NCBI RefSeq assembly: GCF_028372415.1
Contig: NC_092875.1
Span: 49,848,771-49,912,770, forward strand
DNA from: Notamacropus eugenii
Taxonomy: Eukaryota; Chordata; Mammalia; Diprotodontia; Macropodidae
Reading direction: 5' to 3'
Length of the DNA stretch: 64,000 bases
Shown: piece by piece, positions 56,661-64,000 of the stretch
How positions within the stretch are numbered: the stretch's first letter is position 1
Layout: the number at the start of each line of letters is the position of its first letter
Translations under genes and position numbers: made by a program
Notes under the pieces: model-generated
What the model saw: the letters and a program-made list of their open reading frames with translations, nothing else
Databases searched by the model: none
What the model was told of the DNA's origin: nothing

Positions 56661-57059
56661 GCCTGCCTGCCCTCCCTCCTGCCTGCAGCCGCTTCTGGCC
56701 CTTTAAGAGCCCGGATCCAGCCCGCCGAGCCGCCGAACCGGGGGCATTTCACCGGGCCTGGGGGGGCCGCTCCCCCGGAGAAGGCGTCGCGGGTGGGGGG
56801 ACGACCATGGGGAGACAGATCCCCGAGCCGCGCAGGGCAGAGCAGCCACGCTGAGAAGCTTCACGTCCAGAGGCCGCTCCGGCGGGGGGGCGCCCTGACA
56901 CCCCCACCCCGCCCTCCCATCCCCTCCAAGAGACGGATGAAAGTTCCCGAGAGGCCCGGGGGGGAGAGGCCGAGCCGAGGCTGGGTCTGCCCACCGCCCC
57001 CCCCAGCGGGCGTGTGACCTCGCCCCCTCCCACCTCCTCCACCCCTCGGGGCTTCGGGA

Positions 57060-57084
57060 GGGGCGGCCGGGGCCGGGGCCGGGG
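57060..57084 (+). promoter_or_regulatory. Perfect four-tract G-quadruplex motif
   Basis: Four GGGG tracts (57060-57063, 57069-57072, 57075-57078, 57081-57084) are separated by loops of 5, 2 and 2 bases on the + strand. It lies about 520 bp upstream of the FBRSL1 start codon, in the promoter or 5' UTR. Confidence 0.6.
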
Positions 57085-57209
57085 CAGCCCCGCCGGCCCC
57101 CAGCCCCGCGCGGCCCTCGCTACAAAGTTGCAAAGCCCCAGCGTTCGGATGGAATTCTGTGTTGCGGCTTAGTCCCGAAGGCGGACAGAAGGAGGGCGCG
57201 GGCGGGAGC

Positions 57210-57345
57210 GGAGCCTCGGAGGGCAGAGAGAGGGAGCCTCCGAGGGCACGGAGAGGGAGCCGCCGGGGGCACGGAGAGGGAGCCGCCGGGGGCAGAGCGA
57301 GCCGCCGGGGGCACGGAGAGGGAGCCGCCGGGGGCAGAGCGCAGC
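57210..57345 (+). repeat. Minisatellite of about 23 bp in the FBRSL1 5' UTR/promoter
   Basis: Units of the form ggagccgccgggggcacgga plus gag are repeated about six times with shortened variants (gccgccgggggcagagcg). It sits 260-390 bp upstream of the start codon and is likely to vary in copy number between individuals. No protein is implied. Confidence 0.75.
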
Positions 57346-57437
57346 GGACCCCTCCGGCGCTGGAACAGCCCCGGGGGGGCGTCCTTCGCCCGGTCCTCTC
57401 GTCTGGATTTTTAAAACCGTTCCTCCGGAGGGGTTAA

Positions 57438-58115
<678 letters not shown>

Positions 58116-58399
58116 TAGTCTGGTCTAAGCGGGGACCGACGCGGTCCGTGAACTTGGACCGGCAGGTGAGGCGTCTGTGCAGCACGTCAGCACTGACTCC
58201 CCACTCCCTGTACCCCGCACCCCCGACCCTCCGGGGGCCGGGGAGTCGCTGACCGGAGCGTTCCTCCGGTGGGTGTCTCATCTGGAATTTCCTGAAGCCT
58301 CCCCTGTGGGGCAGCCGGACCGGGCGGGGGCGGGGGACGAGGGCGGTTTTTCTAGAATGCTGTCCGTGTCCGGAGCCCAGGCTTTGGGTTGGGCCGGGG

Positions 58400-59090
58400 T
58401 CACCTGCCCTCGTTGGCTCGAAGGGGTCAAGACCCGGCTGTCAACCTTTTCCATCTTGCGGTTCTCTAAGGCCCTCTCTCAGGTTGCCAAATTGTGATGT
58501 TATCTGCAGCCGGAGAGAGTGGGGAAATGGATACTGCGGGATGTTTTCTGGGGATAAGATGTTGAAATGGCTGATTTCCACTCCTTTCTTTCCCCCTCCC
58601 CCTTCGTCTGTGTGTCTGTGTGTCTTTTTAGGTGGGAATATACGTTGGGGCAGGTGACTTTTAGAAAGTCTCACTTCATGTTGATGACATGTTTGCCAGG
58701 GGTTTGTCTGGAGAACTTATTATGAACAGTATTTACTGAGCAAATTCACCTCTTCTTGTCTGAAGGAGGATGACAAACCAGGGCTGGACCTGCTTGGAAT
58801 GCTTTTGGAGGAGGGTGTTGTTTTTTCCCTGGTGGGGATGGGTGGTAGGGGTCTAGTGTGTGTGAGGAATCTGGGTCTGGGGAGGGCTGAACCTTGTCCA
58901 GTCCCCAAACCAGTCTCCCAGGCGAGTACCTGCTCAGGTGATTTCCCAAGGCCCTGGGTGTTGGCTACTGCAAGGCTATCTGTCAGTAGGAGAGCTCCTG
59001 CTGACCTGGGCAAACTCTCCCCTCCCTCCTGGAGCCGGTAAGGAGTGGGGCTTGGGTGTTTTGGCCTTTCTGTGATTTGTGTTTAAGTGG
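58400..59090. other. Intron 1 sequence without recognised features
   Basis: CpG density falls off here; no repeat family was recognised. Confidence 0.35.
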
Positions 59091-59305
59091 ATTAGCAGCA
59101 ATAGTAATTGTTGCTTAATGTAGCAGCTTTACTCACCTGATCTCATTTGATCCTTACATGTTCCCTGAGGTAGAGCATGTAGTCTGTATTTTTATTCCCA
59201 TTTTACAGGTGGGAAAATAGAGCCCCCAACCAAGGGAAGTGACTTACCGGAGGTGGGGACTTGTACTCAGCTCCAGATCCCAGTCTACATCTCTTTCCAC
59301 TCTCT
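59090..59305 (-). mobile_element. MIR-type SINE
   Basis: ctgatctcatttgatcctta, cccattttacaggtgggaaa and gaagtgacttaccggaggtg. Confidence 0.75.
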
Positions 59306-59459
59306 GATGATGGCTGCCACTTATTTTGGGATTTAGCTGGCATTTTCTTCTCAGTTTCTCTGATTTTTTTTTCCCCTTTGTGTGGCACTCCTAGTATCCC
59401 TAATCTAGCAGCAGCATCTCAGTTTGCTCCTAGACCTGCCTGGGCTATGGTTCAGAGAT

Positions 59460-60105
59460 CGTAGAATTTAGAACTGGCCAGGATCCCTGAGAACTGATCC
59501 AAGTCCCTTGTTTTTTACATATAAGGAAACCTGGGTCCTGAGAGCTTGTCATTTCAGGGCTTGACTTTTGCTGTGGGCTTGAGAAGGTGGACCTTGAGTA
59601 GTATCTGTGACAGGTCCATGGGAGGGGTGAGGATTGGGCAGTTTCCGTTAACCTTGCTGCTCCTGAATGAGATAAATACCTGGTCTGGACCTGTGGGGTT
59701 TGCTCCTGGTTGGGTGGGACCTTTAGGTTGGAGTTATGTACATTTTTCTTTCCCCCTTAGAAAGGAAGTGCCCTGAGGGCAGGATCTGACTTTTAGCTTC
59801 TTTTTATATTCCCTGCGCCTGGTATCCACTAAGGGCTTAATAAATGCTTTTTTGATCTGCTAAATAGAGCTTTGGGAGTAATCTCCCTCAGCTATGTCAT
59901 CACTCCCTTTGGAAGTTTTACCAACCATTTATTTAACTCTTACTGTATGTCATCTCCTGGGCTAAGCTCCCAGGATACAAAGAAAGGCAAAACCTTCACA
60001 TTTTAAATTGTATTAAAATGATTTGTTGATAGAGCCATAGGGTTTGGAGTTAGAAAGGGATCTGACACCTCTCATTTTACAAATGGGGACATTGAGGACC
60101 TCCCC
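59460..60105. mobile_element. SINE, L2 and family A fragments in intron 1
   Basis: 59460-59550 SINE (-); 59745-59862 L2 (+: tgagggcaggatctgacttt, aagggcttaataaatgcttt); 59915-60010 family A (+); 60028-60105 SINE (-). Confidence 0.6.
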
Positions 60106-60639
60106 CCCAAATTCTTTTGAATCAGAGGCCTCTGGCTATAAATTTTCAACCATCCTCAGTTTGTGTACGTGATGATAAATTAGTAGAGCTATTGGACTGT
60201 AGTGTATGGAGCCTAGTTTGAATCCTGTCTTATACAGTAGGAAATGTTTGTTCCCATAAGGCCTAGTTCAGGTGGCACCGTGATCCTTGCTCACACAACC
60301 CCCTGCAAAGTTCCATATACACTTGAGCTGTTATTATTATTTATTATTGACTGACTGTTAAACCCCTCAATGGAAATCAGTCTCTGAGAGGGGCTCCCAG
60401 GGAGATAATATTTATCTGAGGTGTCTGCATTGAGAGTGACATTTAAAACAGAAAGCTTCTTTGGGGTTAGGGGAACCACTGATGACTAAGAATGGCCTTT
60501 ATCCTTGTCATATCGAGAGAATTTGAAAATGCCCAAACTTCCTGCAGCCGACCAGCGTCGGTAGCCTAGAGAGTTAAATTTAAGGACCTTGCACCTTGAG
60601 CCTGGATGTTTCTTCCTTCTCTCTTTGACTCCTGAGGGC

Positions 60640-61352
60640 AGGGGTCAAAGTCAGTCCTGTGTCAGAGGCTAGACTTGAACCCAGACTTTTGTAGGCATGA
60701 GGCCAACACTCCACCACACCCACTGCACCACATAGCTTCACATATTGGAGGCAATCGATGCTTGTTAGTTAGGGAGGCATTCTTCCTTTATTGTAAAGGA
60801 TGGGCAATAGAACTTAATGTTGATTTCATTGGGATGTGCTGCTAGATAAGCAAAGGAGTGTCTGGGTCCTTCCTTGAGAAAGGGAGGGAGGGGAGGCATC
60901 AAGCTTTGGGGAAAGAACTCAACTTGGAGTTAGGAAGTTAGGGTCCAAATCTCATCTGATCCTCTGGATGCTCAGTGGCCCCCAGGACAGATCAAAGGAG
61001 AAAATACCATGTATGCAGAAAGCCTTTAAAACCTTACTTTTCCTCATAAATATCTGTTATTAGAAAGTGCTAGGTATCACTGTAGTTTCTACATTCAAAA
61101 TTAGGGTCCTTTAAAAAAACAATTCCCTCCACTATCCCTTTCCCCCCAAAATCCTGTCTCATTGCTAGAGCAATAAATAGGATTTATTTAGGGCTAGAAG
61201 GGACCTAAAGATCCAATCTAACCTTCTCATATTACTAGAGAGAAAATTGAGGCCCTGTGAAGGTTAAGTGGTCCCAAAGCCCCTCCCGGAGTAAGTTGTA
61301 GAACTGGAATTTGGACCCAGGACCTCTAACTCCAAAGGCTTCCACTGTCTCA
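60640..61352. mobile_element. Three SINE fragments in intron 1
   Basis: 60640-60735 (-: gaggctagacttgaacccag); 60890-61065 (+: caacttggagttaggaagtt); 61172-61352 (-: tttagggctagaagggacct, gaatttggacccaggacctc). Confidence 0.6.
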
Positions 61353-62120
61353 CGCTTGTTCCTGGTCTTTATAACTGACTCATGGTATCTATCTGGTTGT
61401 TCAAAGTCTGTACTGGGCATGCTCACTGGTCATCTGTGAAAGAGAACATTTCCCAGATCTGAAGGCTCTGGTGACAGATGGGTCACACTTTCTTCTGACA
61501 AAGGAGAGACGGCATCTCGTTAAAGGATTCCCCTTTTCTCTAATTTTTAGAAGCTCTGATGGACTCAGACTTCTGAGCAGAAAAGAAAGGCTGGTTTGAG
61601 GCAGGTTCCCTAGGCCTGGTTTGAGGGCTGGAGTGACTGACTTTGTAGACCCTAGTTTCTTTCCTTTTTTGTGTGTCCTGGATCCTTCTAGCCATCTGCT
61701 GAAACCTGGACTCCTCAGAATCATGGTTGTAAATGCATAAAATACAGTGGATAAAGGAAACCAATTCTGTTGGAATGTAGGTATCAGAAAAAAAAAAAAC
61801 TTAAAACAAGGTCAGATTATTAAGAACTCTTGCTCCCAGAAAAAGTTGTCTCCCTACTTTTCTCTACTTTTTTTATTTCAGCCCACAATTATTAAACACT
61901 ACTGGTGCAGACTGCAGACAGAAAACCACATCCCCTCCCCTCAGGGATCTAACCTTCTATTCTGTCTTTAGCCCCTTCCCCAAGCTGAGCTTTCACCTTA
62001 GACTTCCTAGGAAGAGGAGCCCTAGGGAGTGGAGAGAGGTAGGGGGAGGGGCTGGCTACTGGTAGGTGTCCCTTCTACTCTAGACCCTTGTGTCCCCCAA
62101 GGTTCCTTCAGCTTTCTTGC
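61352..62120. other. Intron 1 sequence, mostly unassigned
   Basis: A weak family A-like piece at 61875-61965; otherwise nothing recognised. Confidence 0.3.
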
Positions 62121-62121
62121 T

Positions 62122-62353
62122 CAGTTCAGTCTTTTTTTTTTTTTTTAGTTGAGTCTGATTCTTTATTGACCTCATTTGGGAGTTTTCTTGGCAAAGATAC
62201 AATGGTGGTTTGCCATTTTCTCCTCCAGTTCACTTTACAGAAGAGTAAACTGAGGGAAACAGGGTGAAGTGACTTGCCCAGAGTAACACAGCCAGGTCAG
62301 ATTTGAACTCAGGAGGATGACTGCAGGCCTGGTGCTCTATCCACTTTACTGCC
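62122..62353 (-). mobile_element. Mar1-type SINE with an internal poly-T expansion
   Basis: gggagttttcttggcaaaga, aggtcagatttgaactcagg and tgctctatccactttactgc. A run of T near 62130 interrupts the cagtc...gttgagtctg segment. Confidence 0.85.
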
Positions 62354-62619
62354 TCTCTGTTTGGAGGACTCAATAAATGCCTGCTTCTTAAAACTTTCAT
62401 TCTCAGGACTGTCTGTGGGCACTCCCTGCCCTTGTGAGGGGGCAGAGAATAGGAGGGTTAGGTACAAATGGTCATTCTTCTTGTTTCCTAATCCCAGGCA
62501 GTCCTATTTCTGTCTCAGGACACAAGAGGCCAGGCTGTGGTGTGGATGCTGAGGCCCACTGCCCACCTAGTAAGGATGCTGAGAGGGCTGTGTGGGGTGG
62601 CAGAAGAATGCTACCTGTG

Positions 62620-62760
62620 AGAGTCTGACCTCAGCCTCCCCACCTATTTGACCTTGGGCAAGTAATTTGCTCTTTGAGAACTTTGGTTTCCTCCTCTGTC
62701 AAAGGAGGGGATTGACTTCCATACCCATAAGATCCTTGATTTCTGTAAATCAAATGATTC
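62620..62760 (+). mobile_element. MIR-type SINE
   Basis: tttgaccttgggcaagtaat, ttggtttcctcctctgtcaa and tccttgatttctg. Confidence 0.65.
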
Positions 62761-63178
62761 CCCCACCTCCCTTCGATGTTACTGGGGGTGGCAGTGGAGG
62801 GGTGTTGGATACACCTTGGGAGGGGAGCTTGAAGGTTTGTTGCTAAGAAATGGGAACCTGAGGTGACTTTTGACCTTGTCCCATCAGAGCAGTGAATTGC
62901 ATGGCTTGCACGACTCCTGAGGGTGGGTTGGGCCACCTGTCTGTGTATACAATCACACCTTGTGTGCTCAGCAATTTCCATGTTTATCCATGTTCTCTAT
63001 GGTACTCTGTGAGGGCATCTAAGACTGAGGCCTCCTAACAGTCCTCTTCACCCTGCCCGAATCCCCTCAAGGAATTTCATCCTGGAGATTGGCCACAGAT
63101 GCAGGAAGAGGGATTTCTTCTGCCATTACCTGGGCCTCAGGGTGCCCTCCCATAAAAATGAAGGCTTAGAATAACTTC

Positions 63179-63468
63179 TGAGGTTCCTCCCAGCCCCAAC
63201 CTTCTGTGTTCTAAAGGCCCTCCTAACCCTGATATCCTATGTTCTAAGGCCTCTCCCAGCCCCTGACATTCTGGGTTCTCAGGGCCCTTCCAGCTCTTTC
63301 ATTCTGTGTTCTAAGGGCCCTCCCAGCTCTGCCATCCTGGGTTTTCAGGGCCCTCCCAGCTCTGCCATCCTGGGTTTTCAGGGCCCTCCCAGCTCTGCCA
63401 TCCTGGGTTTTCAGGGCCCTCCCACCTCTGACATTCTGTGTTCTGAGGGTCCTCCCAGCTCTGGCACT
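63179..63468. repeat. 33-bp minisatellite in FBRSL1 intron 1
   Basis: About nine units of roughly 33 bp. The three units at 63315-63347, 63348-63380 and 63381-63413 are identical (gggccctcccagctctgcca, then tcctgggttttca). The unit resembles a MIR-type SINE tail (ggtcccttccagctctgaca). The 11-residue repeated frame on the - strand is a by-product, since 33 is a multiple of 3. Confidence 0.92.
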
Positions 63469-63569
63469 GTACTTGGGGAGGGGAGGTAGGGAGCAGTGGA
63501 AGGTGGAGTCCCTTGCTAATATCACCCTCGGGCTGTGAAGGGGGAGAGTACAGGCCCTGGGGACTGAGG

Positions 63570-63850
63570 AAGTTGGGTCAGTGGAGCCTCATCCGGCTGC
63601 CCGGGAGATAAACACCCATTTCATGCAGATGAAACTGCTAATTGGGTTTGAAGCTGGTTGGGTGAATCACGGGAGAAGTATCAGATGGATGTGGAGATGG
63701 CATTTAAAGGCGCTTTGATCCTCTGCTCTGTTCCTTTTAAGTAGGAGAGTCGGGCTAAAAAAGGAACTTGGTTGGAATGCTAATGAATCAAAGTCTCCAG
63801 CACCAATTGTTTACTAGAAACTGCTCCAGAGGAGACAGATTTCTTTGGGG
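63570..63850. promoter_or_regulatory. Candidate enhancer in FBRSL1 intron 1
   Basis: Repeat-free block with dense, low-ambiguity motif content: aactgctaattgggtt, CTTTGAT at 63713-63719, ATCAAAG at 63787-63793, tccttttaagtagg, gctaatgaatcaaag and accaattgtttacta. It has the look of a deeply conserved element. TCF/LEF, homeodomain and SOX/FOX assignments are motif matches only. Confidence 0.45.
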
Positions 63851-64000
63851 GCCACCCTACCGAGGTGGCCCCCGGAGCCTGCCCTCTCCCGCTGTAGCTT
63901 TTCAGGACGAAAACCTCCTTCCCGTGATCTCCAGGGCCATGTTCTAATGTTCTCTGCCTCCAGCTCTTGGTGCCCGAGGCAGAATGGGGGTGTGCCCCAC

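Noticed and set aside
55789..57437. Many long Pro/Gly/Arg-rich frames on both strands of the CpG island
   Set aside because: GC-rich DNA has few stop codons. The frames overlap one another in all phases and show no domain or family likeness.
63244..63525. Open frame with an 11-residue repeat on the - strand
   Set aside because: It is the translation of the 33-bp minisatellite; a unit length divisible by three keeps any frame open.

Overview
The window looks like mammalian, almost certainly marsupial, nuclear DNA. It is dense in interspersed repeats, and many copies match the tRNA-headed SINE type typical of marsupials (here called Mar1-type: a tRNA-like head, the line cctcagtttcctcatctgta, then ggaaatggcaaacc and a gacatgactga tail). 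Others are MIR-type SINEs, L2 3' ends, CR1/L3-like LINE 3' ends, marsupial-type L1 3' ends and one RTE-like LINE. There are no operons, CRISPR arrays, phage genes or bacterial genes. All repeat names come from reading by eye, without a repeat library, and most repeat boundaries are good to about 10-30 bases.

Only one protein-coding gene is supported. At the right end a large CpG island (about 55.9-58.4 kb) holds the promoter and first coding exon of FBRSL1 (fibrosin-like 1, AUTS2 family) on the + strand. The exon codes 105 residues from ATG 57603 to a phase-0 splice donor after 57917. The rest of the window, to 64000, is the start of intron 1. In human, FBRSL1 lies next to the oppositely oriented GALNT9; if synteny holds, bases 1 to about 55,800 are the intergenic space upstream of FBRSL1. 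No GALNT9 exon was recognised.

Layout: 1-11.7 kb is a patchwork of SINEs, L2 ends and a long dispersed repeat ('family A', hallmark: cacctactatgtgccaggcactgtgctaag at its 5' side and attccaggcatgggggacagcc further in). 11.8-14.8 kb is a 5'-truncated, broken RTE-like LINE with a recognisable endonuclease, reverse transcriptase FADD box and C-terminal C2H2 finger. 15-25 kb has more repeats, an L1 3' end on the - strand, two large microsatellites and a possible ERV remnant. 25-34 kb has a cluster of three perfect AP-1 sites, a 190-bp local duplication, an L1 3' end, and a 7SL RNA pseudogene split by later SINE insertions inside a CR1-like element. 34-55 kb is repeats with a few repeat-free islands that look like conserved regulatory DNA, the best at about 49.8-50.1 kb and 52.3-52.6 kb. 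55.9-58.4 kb is the FBRSL1 promoter and exon 1. 58.4-64 kb is intron 1, with a 33-bp minisatellite and a strong candidate enhancer at 63.57-63.85 kb.

The candidate regulatory islands lie upstream of, or inside, a developmental chromatin regulator, so the simplest reading is that they are distal or intronic enhancers of FBRSL1. That is inference. I did not find a clearly undescribed multi-gene system.
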